From the NCBI RefSeq assembly GCF_014205175.1, contig NZ_JACHNA010000001.1, positions 124,001-188,000 of the forward strand: a DNA stretch of 64,000 bases, written 5' to 3'. The stretch comes from Micrococcus cohnii (GTDB taxonomy: Bacteria; Actinomycetota; Actinomycetes; Actinomycetales; Micrococcaceae). The position numbers and the translations under genes are program-made. Below are positions 17,768-26,112 of this stretch, in pieces (positions within the stretch are counted from its first letter, which is position 1; each line of letters starts with the position of its first letter). The notes under the pieces were generated by a model that ran no database searches, was not told where the DNA came from, and saw nothing but the letters and a program-made list of their open reading frames with translations.

Positions 17768-19207
17768 GTGGACACCTCGCTGGAGAACCTGACCGTCGCG
17801 CACGACGCCGCTGCGGAGGAACGGGAGGGGGAACGCAGTCGCGAACGTCTGAGCGTCGGCGAGCGTTCCTACGTGCTGGACACCTCTGTGCTGCTGTCGG
17901 ATCCGCGGGCCACGCTGCGCTTCGCCGAGCACGAGGTGATCCTCCCGCTGGTGGTCATCTCGGAGCTGGAGAACAAGCGGCACGACCCGGAGCTCGGCTA
18001 CTACGCTCGTCGGGCTCTGCGCCTGCTCGACGACCTGCGCATGCGCCACGGCTCGCTCGCGGCGGACATCCCGCTCAACGCCGAGGGCGGGACCTTGCGC
18101 GTCGAGCTCAACCACATCTCCACGGACGTGCTGCCCTTCGGCATCAGGGGCACGGACAACGACTCACGCATCCTCGCGGTCGCGAAGGCGTTCGCTGACG
18201 AGGGGCGCGACGTCACCGTCGTCTCGAAGGACCTGCCGATGCGGGTGAAGGCCTCGGCGATGGGCCTGACCGCCGACGAATACCGCAACGACCAGGTCCG
18301 GGACACGGGGTGGACCGGGGTGGCGCACCTCGGCCTCGACGAAGCCACCATCCACGAGCTCTACGACGGCGGCGCCGTGCCGCTGGCAGACATCGACGTG
18401 CTGGGCGAGTACATCGAACAGACCCCGGAGCTGCCCGACGGGCAGGGGCCGGCCGAGGAGCTGCCGGTGAACACCGGGCTCGTGCTCACCTCGCCGCGCG
18501 GCTCGGCCCTGGCGCGCGTCGGCGCCGACACACGCGCCCATCTGGTGCGCGGGGACCGGGAGCTGTTCGGGCTGGCCGGCCGTTCCGCCGAGCAGCGGCT
18601 GGCGATCGACATGCTGCTCGACCCGTCCGTCGGGATCGTCTCGCTCGGCGGCCGCGCCGGCACCGGCAAGTCCGCGTTGGCGCTGTGTGCGGGGCTCGAA
18701 GCGGTCCTTGAACGGCAGGAGCACCGCAAGATCATGGTCTTCCGCCCGCTGTATGCGGTCGGAGGGCAGGAACTGGGTTATCTGCCGGGTTCAGAGGCCG
18801 AGAAGATGAACCCGTGGGCGCAGGCGGTCTACGACACGCTCTCGGCGGTCGTCTCGGAACCGGTGATCGAGGAGGTCATGGAACGGGACCTGATCGAGGT
18901 GCTGCCGCTGACGCATATCCGTGGCCGGTCCCTGCACGACGCATGGGTGATCGTCGACGAGGCGCAATCGCTCGAGAAGAACGTGCTGCTCACGGTGCTC
19001 TCACGCATGGGACGCAACGCCCGCGTGGTGCTCACGCACGACGTCGCCCAGCGCGACAACCTGAGAGTGGGCCGGCATGACGGAGTCTCGGCCGTCGTGG
19101 AGACGCTCAAGGGGCATCCGTTGTTCGGCCACATCACGCTGACTCGTTCGGAGCGCTCGCCGATCGCGGCGCTGGTGACCGAGCTGCTGGAGGAACGCGA
19201 GCACTGA
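17768..19207 (+). CDS. PIN domain-PhoH family ATPase (PhoH2-type, RNA helicase/RNase)
   Basis: The protein has 479 residues and two domains. Residues about 34-190 form a PIN ribonuclease domain beginning YVLDTSVLL (Asp38), with acidic metal ligands in ISELE and GTDNDSRIL. Residues about 260-479 form a PhoH P-loop domain with Walker [10 protein letters not shown] near 295, a Walker [11 protein letters not shown] and a DVAQRD segment. Mycobacterial PhoH2 unwinds and cleaves RNA in an ATP-dependent way. The start is a GTG at 17768 with AGAAAGGG upstream. A strong terminator follows. In mycobacteria phoH2 also lies near this cluster. Confidence 0.92.
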   Translation: MDTSLENLTVAHDAAAEEREGERSRERLSVGERSYVLDTSVLLSDPRATLRFAEHEVILPLVVISELENKRHDPELGYYARRALRLLDDLRMRHGSLAADIPLNAEGGTLRVELNHISTDVLPFGIRGTDNDSRILAVAKAFADEGRDVTVVSKDLPMRVKASAMGLTADEYRNDQVRDTGWTGVAHLGLDEATIHELYDGGAVPLADIDVLGEYIEQTPELPDGQGPAEELPVNTGLVLTSPRGSALARVGADTRAHLVRGDRELFGLAGRSAEQRLAIDMLLDPSVGIVSLGGRAGTGKSALALCAGLEAVLERQEHRKIMVFRPLYAVGGQELGYLPGSEAEKMNPWAQAVYDTLSAVVSEPVIEEVMERDLIEVLPLTHIRGRSLHDAWVIVDEAQSLEKNVLLTVLSRMGRNARVVLTHDVAQRDNLRVGRHDGVSAVVETLKGHPLFGHITLTRSERSPIAALVTELLEEREH

Positions 19208-19234
19208 GCTGCGCCGAGAGGCGCCCGCACACGC

Positions 19235-19270
19235 GAGGGGCGCCCGGACCCTCAGGTCCGGGCGCCCCTC
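19235..19270. terminator. Very strong hairpin terminator after the PhoH gene
   Basis: A perfect 16-bp stem (GAGGGGCGCCCGGACC with its complement) and a CTCA tetraloop lie between the convergent PhoH and Tat-protein genes, so it can serve both strands. Confidence 0.8.
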
Positions 19271-19301
19271 GTCGTGTCGCACAGGCGGGGATGCTGGGGT
19301 C

Positions 19302-20045
19302 TCAGCAGTCCGTGGGCGGCACCGTGAGCTTGAAGTCGGTGAGGAACACCCGCTGGTCGCGGTCCTGCTTTTTGCCCGTGGCGTACTGCCACTCCTGATC
19401 GAAGTTCGAGTACCGGATGGTGAACTTGGTGATGTTCTCCCCGTGGGCCTTGAGGTTGTTGCCGCCGCTCGCGTTGTCGTAGAGCACGAATTTGTCAGGG
19501 AGGTAGTGGGTCCGCCCGTTGTAGGGTCGGGGGCCGATGCCGGGGTTGGGTGTGGTGACCAGGTTGTCCGAGATCGACACGGCGTCGACGAAGTCGCCGC
19601 GTGAGGCGTCGATGTCCGTGACTGCGAAGTCGATCGACGCGATCGGCCGGTCGAACGTGAAGGTGACGTCCTGGTGGCCGTAGGTGTTCCAGTGGTACCA
19701 GTTGTTCTGATGCAGCACCAGGCCGGGCTGACCGGTGCCGCCGATGTTGAACTCGGACAAGGCCAGGTTGTCGTTGACGCGGGTCCAGGCGTCCCCCGAG
19801 TTCATCTGGCTGAAGGTGCTGTTGATGTCCATCCGGATGGTGGTGCCGTCCGACAGGGGGATCTCGTAATAGGCCTGTGTCGCGCTGACGCGGGTGAACT
19901 GGGCCGATTCCCAGTCGACGATCGCGGTGACGGGCTCGCAGGGGACGGTGCTCGTCGCGTGAGCGGGTGCGGCGGCGGAGGCGGCGACCGCGGGCACGGA
20001 CCACGCGGTGCCTCGCACGAGGGTACGACGGGTCACGTCGTTCAT
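19302..20045 (-). CDS. Tat-exported protein of unknown function, two Cys (protein A)
   Basis: The protein has 247 residues. The N-terminus has a twin-arginine motif (TRRTLVRG, Arg6-Arg7), a hydrophobic AWSVPAVAASAAAP core and an Ala-x-Ala cleavage site near residue 30. The mature part is beta-rich, with repeated Asp/Asn/Gly turns and a stretch FTFDRPIASIDFAVTDID. Its only Cys residues are Cys36 and the terminal Cys247, which may form a disulfide tying the two ends. No LPXTG or C-terminal membrane helix is seen, so it is probably secreted or loosely surface-bound. The start ATG at 20045 follows AGGAGA. Function is not recognised; a surface adhesin or matrix domain is a guess. Confidence 0.75.
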   Translation of the reverse strand: MNDVTRRTLVRGTAWSVPAVAASAAAPAHATSTVPCEPVTAIVDWESAQFTRVSATQAYYEIPLSDGTTIRMDINSTFSQMNSGDAWTRVNDNLALSEFNIGGTGQPGLVLHQNNWYHWNTYGHQDVTFTFDRPIASIDFAVTDIDASRGDFVDAVSISDNLVTTPNPGIGPRPYNGRTHYLPDKFVLYDNASGGNNLKAHGENITKFTIRYSNFDQEWQYATGKKQDRDQRVFLTDFKLTVPPTDC

Positions 20046-20146
20046 GATTCTCCTGGGGTTGAGGTTCGATGTGGGGTTCGAACTGTCATGACGTGCCGAA
20101 CCCGGCGTGGCCACGTGAGGCTGAACCCGGCCAACGCGCGTCGCCC

Positions 20147-20176
20147 AGGCTAGGCGGGGCCTGCCCCTCGCGTCGA
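20147..20176 (-). promoter_or_regulatory. Possible proximal promoter (P2) of protein A
   Basis: TAGCCT at 20152-20147 with TCGACG at 20176-20171 (18-nt spacer) would give a leader of about 95 nt. It lies downstream of the hairpin at 20217-20244. Confidence 0.3.
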
Positions 20177-20216
20177 CGGCACAGACGCTGTTGGGTGGGG
20201 CACATGACATGAAAGA

Positions 20217-20244
20217 GGGGCCGCTGCCGAATGGCAGCGGCCCC
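20217..20244 (-). terminator. Intrinsic-terminator-like hairpin
   Basis: GGGGCCGCTGCC and its complement form a 12-bp stem with a 4-nt loop. On the minus strand the stem is followed by TCTTTC, the only U-rich tail seen beside a hairpin in this window. Confidence 0.5.
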
Positions 20245-20269
20245 GTGGCGGGGGTGCTCGGCCCCGTGG
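20238..20269. repeat. Two copies of an 11-bp direct repeat
   Basis: CGGCCCCGTGG occurs at 20238-20248 and again at 20259-20269, a 21-bp period (two helical turns), just upstream of the hairpin on the minus strand. Confidence 0.5.
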
Positions 20270-20377
20270 AGGGGGGATGAGGGGACCGAGGAAGCCCGCC
20301 GACCATGGCCCCATGAAACGGGATGACGAGGCCATGGAGTCTGTCGGATCGCGCGATCACCTCGCGCGACGTCTTTA

Positions 20378-20406
20378 AACCTACGGTGTCGAGAGGCTAA
20401 ACGCAA
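20378..20406 (-). promoter_or_regulatory. Sigma-A-like promoter directed toward protein A
   Basis: TTGCGT (20406-20401), a 17-nt spacer and TAGGTT (20383-20378) form one of the two best-spaced -35/-10 pairs in the window. The local sequence is AT-richer than its surroundings. Confidence 0.5.
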
Positions 20407-20420
20407 GTGGTCTTCGCTGT

Positions 20421-20447
20421 GAACTGCCATGGAAGAACTGCCATGGA
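20421..20447. repeat. Tandem 14-bp repeat containing CCATGG
   Basis: GAACTGCCATGGA occurs at 20421-20433 and 20435-20447, separated by one base. Each unit has a CCATGG palindrome. It lies just upstream of the minus-strand promoter at 20378-20406, a position suited to an activator or repressor site. Confidence 0.5.
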
Positions 20448-20561
20448 CGGTGAAGAGGCCGACTGTAGCCGGGAATGCCGATGAGCCGACGTGGTCCGTC
20501 ACCATCTGGGTGCCCCGATGCTACGCCTGTGGACGCGGGCGGGGAAGAGCGCCTCCCCGCA

Positions 20562-20567
20562 TAGGAT
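20562..20567 (+). promoter_or_regulatory. Candidate -10 (TAGGAT) for the prepilin peptidase gene
   Basis: TAGGAT would start RNA near 20574, about 55 nt before the GTG start. Confidence 0.35.
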
Positions 20568-20628
20568 CGCCCCGGAAGAGCTGAGGACTCAAGGCCGCGG
20601 TCACGGCGGTGGTGGAGGGGCAGTAGTG

Positions 20629-21096
20629 GTGCACGTCGTGCTGATCGGTGGAGGCCTCTGGGGCCTGATCTGTTGCGGGTGTCTGTGGCGGTGGGATGCA
20701 CGCGAGCATCGTCTGCCGAATCGGTGGACGGGGCTCCTTGCCCTCGGCGGATTCGTGACGGCCGGCGTGGTCTGTCTGCTCGCGGGCACCGTGAGCGCCC
20801 TGATCGGCGCAGTGCTCGGGGCAGCCGGCTACGCCCTGTCCATGGGTGTCCTGCGGCTGCTCAGCCGAGGGCAGTTGGGAATGGGGGATGTGAAGCTCGC
20901 GGTCGGGCTGGGCGCCTATACCGGACTCTGGGGGCTCGGCGTCACCGCTGTGGCGGCACTCCTGGGCGTTGTCCTCGGCGGGCTGGCCGCTCTTGGAGCC
21001 GTCGTGCTGGGCCGTGCACGGATCGACTCCTCCCTGCCCTACGGCCCGCCCATGATGCTGGGCGCGTTCGGTGCGCTCGTGCTGGCGGCGACGTGA
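20629..21096 (+). CDS. A24-family prepilin peptidase (catalytic domain only)
   Basis: These aspartyl membrane proteases cleave leader peptides of type IV or Flp prepilins. The 155-residue protein is nearly all membrane helices. The two catalytic Asp are visible: Asp23 in RWDAREHRLPN and Asp87 in the signature GMGDVKLA. It lacks the N-terminal methyltransferase domain and zinc Cys pairs of PilD, so it is TadV/CpaA-like. The start is a GTG at 20629 (or 20626) with GGAGGGG 5-8 nt upstream. No pilin, ATPase or secretin gene is nearby, so it must act on a system encoded elsewhere. Flp pili are known in Micrococcus luteus, where they support transformation. It is flanked by two Tat-exported protein genes. 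Confidence 0.85.
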   Translation: MHVVLIGGGLWGLICCGCLWRWDAREHRLPNRWTGLLALGGFVTAGVVCLLAGTVSALIGAVLGAAGYALSMGVLRLLSRGQLGMGDVKLAVGLGAYTGLWGLGVTAVAALLGVVLGGLAALGAVVLGRARIDSSLPYGPPMMLGAFGALVLAAT

Positions 21097-21100
21097 CCGA

Positions 21101-21145
21101 GCGCGCGGAGCGCGGGCGACGCGTGCACGCCCGCACTCCGCGCGC
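21101..21145. terminator. Bidirectional hairpin between the peptidase and protein B genes
   Basis: A stem of 10 bp, one mismatch and 7 bp with a 9-nt loop lies between the convergent stop codons at 21096 and 21150. Confidence 0.7.
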
Positions 21146-21149
21146 GTCA

Positions 21150-21893
21150 TCAGGCGACGATGGCGCCGGTCGTCGACTTCGTGAAGGTGTGTGTTCCGTT
21201 CGCGTCGGTCCAGCTTGCAGTGATGGAGTTCTTCACGGTGAAAGAGCTCTTGCTGGTGGCAGGGCAGAACGTGCGTGTGGTGTTCGTGAACTCATAGTTC
21301 AGGAAGTAACCGGGCAGATATGTGCCGGTGCCGTTCACGCCCGTGGAGGTCTCCAGCAGGGTCGGGCCGGCATAGGTGAGGGTGAGCGTCTTGCCGTCGG
21401 CCGACAGGGTGTAGGTCCAGCCGTTCAGGTCGTTGCTCTTGGACCAGCGCCACGTGCCGGTGGTCCGAGCGCCTGACGAGGCGAGATCGACGATCCGGAT
21501 CGGCTGGCTGAACACGAAGGTCTGGGTGACCGAGTTGACGACGGCCGTGCCGGAGACGGTGTTGGCGGTTTCGATCCAGACTCCGACCGAGGACGTGGTG
21601 CTGAGCTTGCCGTCGGCGGAGGCCACGTTCGACGTGTTGCGGGGCGAACCGGTCGTAGCGGTGCCCTGCGTGCTGAGGTAACCGCCCTGCGCATCGACGG
21701 TGCAGGTGCCCAGGGAGCTCGCGGACCGGTAGAAGCGGTCCGTGAAGTACTGCATGGTGTTGTTGGTGCCCGTGACCTGGGACACGGCCGAGGCCGGCGC
21801 GGCGGCGGCGAGGGCGACGGCGGGCGTCGTCCAGGCCAGACCCTGGGTGATCGTGCGTCGCGAGAGAGAGGTGGGACGGGTCTGATTCGTCAT
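21150..21893 (-). CDS. Tat-exported protein of unknown function, two Cys (protein B)
   Basis: The protein has 247 residues, the same length as protein A on the other side of the peptidase gene, but the mature sequences do not look related. The signal has SRRTITQG (Arg12-Arg13), an AWTTPAVALAAAAP core and an Ala-Ser-Ala cleavage site near residue 36. The mature part is Thr/Ser/Gly/Asn-rich and beta-like, with few charged residues and two Cys (in GTCTV and TFCPATS). Base composition is visibly lower in GC than neighbouring core genes, hinting at transfer or surface-protein bias. The ATG at 21893 follows GAAGGA. No sorting signal is seen. Function unknown. Confidence 0.75.
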   Translation of the reverse strand: MTNQTRPTSLSRRTITQGLAWTTPAVALAAAAPASAVSQVTGTNNTMQYFTDRFYRSASSLGTCTVDAQGGYLSTQGTATTGSPRNTSNVASADGKLSTTSSVGVWIETANTVSGTAVVNSVTQTFVFSQPIRIVDLASSGARTTGTWRWSKSNDLNGWTYTLSADGKTLTLTYAGPTLLETSTGVNGTGTYLPGYFLNYEFTNTTRTFCPATSKSSFTVKNSITASWTDANGTHTFTKSTTGAIVA

Positions 21894-22086
21894 GTGCGTC
21901 CTTCGGATGGTTGGGGCGGCGCGTGATGTGGGGCGTTCATGACACCCGGTGCGCCATTCCACCTCACTGTGACATTTGCCCCTGTGCATGGACAGACGGC
22001 TGGACTGGGCGTTCACTATGACTTTTTCGACGTTGATTTCTTGATGTCGGCAGGCGAGGGAAACCGAAGGCGCCTGAGTGCAGAGA
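21894..22086 (-). other. Upstream region of protein B
   Basis: This stretch is relatively AT-rich around 22010-22045. CATAGT at 22020-22015 is a possible minus-strand -10, giving a leader of about 115 nt. No good -35 and no gene are seen. Confidence 0.3.
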
Positions 22087-22127
22087 AGCGCCGCGGCCCC
22101 GAACCGACTGCTCGGGGGCGCGGCGCT
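22087..22127 (-). terminator. Hairpin terminator after fumC
   Basis: A 16-bp stem with one mismatch and a 9-nt loop starts 19 nt beyond the fumC stop codon. Confidence 0.7.
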
Positions 22128-22145
22128 CATCCGGCGGGCCTCAGA

Positions 22146-23582
22146 TCACTCCGGGTGGGTCATCGACATGGTGTCGAGGGCCTTGTCCAGCTGCTCCTCG
22201 GTGATCTCACCGCGCTCGACGTAGCCGAGATTCAGCACGGCCTCGCGCACGGTCATCTTGTTGGCGACGGAGTGCTTGGCGATCTTCGCCGCGGCCTCGT
22301 AGCCGATCACCTTGTTCAGGGGGGTCACGATCGACGGGGAGGCGCCGGCCAGGAACGAGCAACGCTCCTCGTTCGCGGTCAGGCCGTCGATCATCTTCTC
22401 GGCCATCACCCGGGAGGTGTTGGCGAGCAGGCGGATCGACTCGAGCAGGTTGGCGGCCATCACCGGGATGCCCACGTTGAGCTCGAACGCCCCGTTCGTC
22501 GAGGACAGGGACACGGTGGTGTCGTTGCCGATGACCTGAGCGCAAACCATGATCGCGGCCTCGCAGATCACCGGGTTGACCTTGCCCGGCATGATCGACG
22601 ACCCCGGCTGCAGGTCCGGGATCGCGATCTCGCCGAGACCGGTGTTCGGGCCGGACCCCATCCAGCGCAGATCGTTGTTGATCTTCATCAGCGAGTAGGC
22701 GATGTTGCGCAGCTGGCCGGAAGCCTCGACGAGGCCGTCACGGTTCGCCTGGGCTTCGAAATGATCGCGGGCTTCGGTGATGGGCAGGCCGGTCTCCTCG
22801 GCCAGCAGCTCGATCACGCGGGCCGAGAAGCCCTTCGGGGTGTTGATGCCGGTGCCGACGGCGGTGCCGCCCAGCGGCACCTCGGCCACGCGCGGCAGGC
22901 AGGACTGCACACGCTCGATGCCGTAGCGCACCTGAGCGGCGTAGCCGCCGAACTCTTGGCCCAGGGTCACCGGGGTGGCGTCCATCAGGTGGGTGCGGCC
23001 CGACTTCACGATCGAGGAGAACTCCTGTGACTTCTTCTCGAGCGAGGCGGCCAGCTGCTCGAACGCCGGGATCAGGTCGTTCACCAGCGCACCGGTCACG
23101 GCGACATGGACGGACGTGGGGAACACGTCGTTCGAGGACTGCGAGGCGTTCACGTGGTCGTTGGGGTGCACCTCGGTCTCGGAGCCGGACTCTGTGAGCG
23201 AGCGGGACGCCAGCGTCGCGAGCACCTCGTTGGTGTTCATGTTCGACGAGGTGCCCGAACCGGTCTGGAACACATCGATCGGGTAGTGGTCGTCGTGCTT
23301 GCCGGCGATGACCTCGTCGGCGGCGGCGATGATCGCGTCGGCCCGCTCCTGCGAGATCACGCCGAGCTCGGCGTTCGCCGTGGCCGCGGCCTTCTTCACC
23401 TGCGCCAGCGCGTGGATGTGCGCCGGTTCGAGGGTCTTGCCGGAGATCGGGAAGTTCTCGACGGCACGCTGGGTCTGGGCGCGGTACAGCGCGTCGACCG
23501 GCACCTTCACCTCACCCATCGTGTCGTGCTCGATGCGGAACTGCTGCCCGGTGGTCTGCGAATCCGTGTTCTGTGCGGTCAT
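22146..23582 (-). CDS. fumC: Class II fumarate hydratase
   Basis: Interconverts fumarate and malate in the TCA cycle as a heat-stable homotetramer without an Fe-S cluster. The 478-residue length is normal. Signatures include [55 protein letters not shown] and the fumarase/lyase signature [11 protein letters not shown]. The ATG at 23582 lacks a Shine-Dalgarno but has TAGGAT 6 nt upstream, so it can be transcribed leaderless on its own. It lies 19 nt after the carbonic anhydrase stop on the same strand. Confidence 0.97.
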   Translation of the reverse strand: MTAQNTDSQTTGQQFRIEHDTMGEVKVPVDALYRAQTQRAVENFPISGKTLEPAHIHALAQVKKAAATANAELGVISQERADAIIAAADEVIAGKHDDHYPIDVFQTGSGTSSNMNTNEVLATLASRSLTESGSETEVHPNDHVNASQSSNDVFPTSVHVAVTGALVNDLIPAFEQLAASLEKKSQEFSSIVKSGRTHLMDATPVTLGQEFGGYAAQVRYGIERVQSCLPRVAEVPLGGTAVGTGINTPKGFSARVIELLAEETGLPITEARDHFEAQANRDGLVEASGQLRNIAYSLMKINNDLRWMGSGPNTGLGEIAIPDLQPGSSIMPGKVNPVICEAAIMVCAQVIGNDTTVSLSSTNGAFELNVGIPVMAANLLESIRLLANTSRVMAEKMIDGLTANEERCSFLAGASPSIVTPLNKVIGYEAAAKIAKHSVANKMTVREAVLNLGYVERGEITEEQLDKALDTMSMTHPE

Positions 23583-23588
23583 GGGGTC

Positions 23589-23594
23589 ATCCTA
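23589..23594 (-). promoter_or_regulatory. Leaderless-type -10 (TAGGAT) for fumC
   Basis: TAGGAT on the minus strand ends 6 nt before the fumC ATG and fits inside the 19-nt gap after the carbonic anhydrase gene. Confidence 0.5.
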
Positions 23595-23601
23595 GTCAGG
23601 C

Positions 23602-24240
23602 TCACGCCTCGAGGTCCCCGATCACGCGGCCGCGCTGCGCCGTGCCGTCCGCGAGGGAGTAGGTCAGTCCGACGACGGCGGTGCGGCCGTCGCGCACCGC
23701 GCGGTACAGCGAACGGGAGCTGGCGACGAGGCGGTCGCAGGTCTGGTCGGTGTGCTCGGCGACGGTGCCGTTCACATCGTGCACGTCGTTCTGCTTCGCC
23801 GCGAGCACGGACGGGATGATGCGCTCGACGAGCGAGCGGACGAACCCCGGGGGCATCTGACCCGTGGCGTAGGACTCGACGGCCGCCGTGACGGCACCGC
23901 ACGAGTCGTGGCCGAGGACGATGACCAGCGGCACGTTCAGCACGTCCACCGAGTACTCGAGGGAACCGAGGACGGCGTCGTCGATCACCTGGCCCGCGGT
24001 GCGCACGACGAACATGTCGCCCAGGCCGACGTCGAAGATGATCTCCGCGGCCAGACGCGAGTCGGAGCAGCCGAAGATCACGGCGATCGGATTCTGCCCC
24101 TGGGTCAGTGCGCTGCGTCGGTCGGCACCCTGGTTCGGGTGTCCGGGCGTGCCGGCGACGAAGCGACGGTTTCCCTCCTCGAGAATCGCGAGGGCTCGGC
24201 CGGGGGTCAGCGGGGTCTGCTCGGTGGCGGTGTCGGTCAC
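23602..24240 (-). CDS. Beta-class carbonic anhydrase
   Basis: Catalyses CO2 hydration to bicarbonate. The 212-residue protein has the zinc ligands Cys58, His111 and Cys114 (in GCSDSR and GHDSCGA) and the Asp60-Arg62 dyad. The RTAGQVIDDAVLGSLEYS segment is typical of the plant-like or type A beta class. The start is a GTG at 24240 with CAGGAG upstream. No signal peptide is present, so it is cytoplasmic. It lies between DUF4245 and fumC on the same strand and may supply bicarbonate for carboxylations. Confidence 0.94.
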   Translation of the reverse strand: MTDTATEQTPLTPGRALAILEEGNRRFVAGTPGHPNQGADRRSALTQGQNPIAVIFGCSDSRLAAEIIFDVGLGDMFVVRTAGQVIDDAVLGSLEYSVDVLNVPLVIVLGHDSCGAVTAAVESYATGQMPPGFVRSLVERIIPSVLAAKQNDVHDVNGTVAEHTDQTCDRLVASSRSLYRAVRDGRTAVVGLTYSLADGTAQRGRVIGDLEA

Positions 24241-24284
24241 GGGATGCTCCTGTGGTGGTCGTCGGGAAGGGAACGGGGTGGCGG

Positions 24285-24863
24285 TCAGGGGCCGGTGACG
24301 GCGCGTGCCAACTCATGCAGCACGTCCTCGTCGCCGGTGGTGGTGAGGATGACGGTGTCCCCGTCGACCTCGCCCACCCAATGTCGCTCGTGGCCGGCCT
24401 CGCGTGGCTGCCAGCGCACGCCGCCGACGCTCTGCTCGCCGCCCGGGACCGGATTCCCGGTCTCCTGGGACAGCCAGGTGGGATTGGACTGGTCGGTCTG
24501 GGTGAGCCCGGCGAACACGTCGTCCGTGACCACCCAGCCGGCCTCCCACACCGGGACACCGTCCGTCACCCGCGTGCGAGCGTAGCTGGAGTCCCACTTG
24601 TCGGGCACCGCAGGCGCGAGGGCGTCGAGGCCGCCGCCGGATCGGACGGTCTCCGCCTCGGCGGCGACGTCGACGCGGTCCTGGCGCGGGGCCTCAGCCG
24701 GGCGCGGCTGCAGCAGCATGAGCGCGGCGGAGATGCCCAACGTCGCCAGCACGCACAGCAGCATGGCCACCGACGAGCTGCTCGCGCGCTTGGCCTGCTT
24801 CGGGGTCAGGCGCGGTGGCGGTGCGGGGGGAAGCGACTCTCCGGGGGAACTCACCTGCAGCAT
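24285..24863 (-). CDS. DUF4245 single-pass membrane protein
   Basis: The protein has 192 residues from the ATG at 24863. The N-terminal cytoplasmic part has the family phrase LTPKQAKRA, followed by one helix (VAMLLCVLATLGISAALMLL, about residues 33-53). An extracytoplasmic domain of about 135 residues ends GDEDVLHELARAV. The function of DUF4245 is unknown; it is typically divergent from glpX in actinobacteria, as here. The start is ambiguous. A GTG at 24854 lies 7 nt after CAGAAT and would fit a leaderless mRNA, and the ATG has no Shine-Dalgarno. Confidence 0.82.
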   Translation of the reverse strand: MLQVSSPGESLPPAPPPRLTPKQAKRASSSSVAMLLCVLATLGISAALMLLQPRPAEAPRQDRVDVAAEAETVRSGGGLDALAPAVPDKWDSSYARTRVTDGVPVWEAGWVVTDDVFAGLTQTDQSNPTWLSQETGNPVPGGEQSVGGVRWQPREAGHERHWVGEVDGDTVILTTTGDEDVLHELARAVTGP

Positions 24864-24910
24864 TCTGCCACCGTCCTCGGACGCGCCGAGGACGAGCGGC
24901 GGGCCGCACG

Positions 24911-24916
24911 TAGGAT
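24911..24916 (+). promoter_or_regulatory. Candidate -10 (TAGGAT) for glpX
   Basis: TAGGAT in the 124-nt divergent gap gives a leader of about 65 nt before the glpX ATG. Confidence 0.4.
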
Positions 24917-24987
24917 GGGCGCGGGGCAAGGAGGCCCCGACGTCGTGAGAGCACTCCGCGGCGTGAGGCGATCTGGATCGGAGAGAG

Positions 24988-26004
24988 ATGACCACCGCGT
25001 CCTCGCAGAACACCGGGTACGAGAACCATGTGCCGGACCGCAACCTCGCCATGGAGCTGGTGCGCGTCACCGAAGCGGCCGCGATCGCCGCGAGCCCGTG
25101 GGTCGGGTACGGCGACAAGAACAAGGCCGACGGGGCGGCCGTGGACGCGATGCGCTCGTTCATGGACACCGTCAACATGGACGGCGTGGTGGTGATCGGC
25201 GAGGGCGAGAAGGACGAGGCGCCCATGCTGTTCAACGGCGAGAAGGTCGGCGACGGCTCCGGCGCCGCCGTGGACGTCGCCGTGGACCCCATCGACGGCA
25301 CCCGTCTGACCGCGATGGGCTACAACAATGCGCTGTCCGTCTTCGCCGTCGCCGAGCGCGGCACCATGTTCGACCCCTCGGCCGTGTTCTACATGGACAA
25401 GCTCGTGGTCGGCCCCGAGGCCGCCGAGTTCGTGGACATGCGTCTGCCCGTCAAGCAGAACGTCACCCTGGTGGCCAAGGCTCTGGACAAGCCCGTCTCG
25501 CAGGTGACCGTCTGCGTGCTGGATCGCCCTCGCCACGAGGGCCTGGTCCAGCAGATCCGTGAGGCCGGCGCCCGGGTGAAGTTCATCCTCGACGGCGATG
25601 TGGCCGGCGCGATCGCCGCGGCCCGTCCGGGCACCGGCGTGGACATGATGATGGGCGTGGGCGGCACGCCCGAGGGCATCGTCACCGCGTGCGCCATCAA
25701 GGCCACCGGCGGCGTGATCCAGGGTCGTCTGGCCCCGACTGACGACGCCGAGAAGCAGAAGGCGCTCGAGGCGGGCCTGGACCTGGACGCGGTGCTCACA
25801 ACCGATGAGCTCGTCACCTCGGACCACTGCTACTTCGCCGCGACCGGAATCACGGACGGTGATCTGTTGCGGGGCGTCCGCTACCAGGACCATCGCGTGC
25901 ACACCCAGTCGATCGTGCTGCGCTCGAAGTCCGGAACCGTGCGTACGGTCGACGCCGAGCATGACGTCGCCAAGTGGTCGACGTGGCTGGAGCAGGCACG
26001 CTGA
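24988..26004 (+). CDS. glpX: Class II fructose-1,6-bisphosphatase
   Basis: Hydrolyses fructose 1,6-bisphosphate in gluconeogenesis and is usually the only FBPase of actinobacteria. The 338-residue protein has the Li-sensitive phosphatase metal motifs [12 protein letters not shown] (near 70) and VDPIDGTRL (near 93), a GVGGTPEGI loop, and a C-terminal TDGDLLRGV followed by RSKSGTVR. The start is fixed by GGAGAG. It is divergent from DUF4245 and ends at a strong hairpin. Confidence 0.96.
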   Translation: MTTASSQNTGYENHVPDRNLAMELVRVTEAAAIAASPWVGYGDKNKADGAAVDAMRSFMDTVNMDGVVVIGEGEKDEAPMLFNGEKVGDGSGAAVDVAVDPIDGTRLTAMGYNNALSVFAVAERGTMFDPSAVFYMDKLVVGPEAAEFVDMRLPVKQNVTLVAKALDKPVSQVTVCVLDRPRHEGLVQQIREAGARVKFILDGDVAGAIAAARPGTGVDMMMGVGGTPEGIVTACAIKATGGVIQGRLAPTDDAEKQKALEAGLDLDAVLTTDELVTSDHCYFAATGITDGDLLRGVRYQDHRVHTQSIVLRSKSGTVRTVDAEHDVAKWSTWLEQAR

Positions 26005-26032
26005 TGCGCTGAAGGACCCTCACGACCGCCGC

Positions 26033-26062
26033 GCCGCCCCGCGACTGACGTCGCGGGGCGGC
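26033..26062. terminator. Bidirectional hairpin between glpX and manA
   Basis: A 12-bp perfect stem GCCGCCCCGCGA with its complement and a 6-nt loop lies between convergent stops. Confidence 0.7.
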
Positions 26063-26112
26063 CCGCTCACGTGGTGACCAGGCGGCATGGGGCCCGGGCG
26101 TGCGTGCGGCGC

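Larger units (their letters stand above)
20211..20371 (-). ncRNA. Candidate small RNA or attenuated leader upstream of protein A
   Basis: A sigma-A-like promoter (TTGCGT, 17 nt, TAGGTT) would start RNA near 20371. About 130 nt later a 12-bp GC stem with an ATTC loop is followed by TCTTTC, like an intrinsic terminator. This predicts a free transcript of about 160 nt, or an attenuator in a 326-nt protein A leader. A 61-codon frame with an ATG at 20335 lies inside but has no Shine-Dalgarno and low-complexity content, so I do not call it a gene. Transcript existence is unproven. Confidence 0.3.
20046..20628. other. 583-bp intergenic region between protein A and the prepilin peptidase gene
   Basis: No convincing gene is present. 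From left to right it holds a possible second minus-strand promoter for protein A (20147-20176), a terminator-like hairpin (20217-20244), and an 11-bp direct repeat (20238-20248 and 20259-20269). Further right are a good minus-strand promoter (20378-20406), a 14-bp tandem repeat (20421-20447) and a plus-strand -10 for the peptidase (20562-20567). The region is much less compact than the rest of the window. Confidence 0.6.

Noticed and set aside
20150-20335. A 61-codon frame in the leader of protein A
   Set aside because: It has no Shine-Dalgarno and a Pro/Arg/Gly-rich chance composition, and it runs through the hairpin. It is kept only as a remark in the RNA candidate entry.
20046-20628. CRISPR array or integration site in the gap
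   Set aside because: The only repeats are two-copy units of 11 and 14 bp. No spacer pattern, tRNA end or integrase is present.
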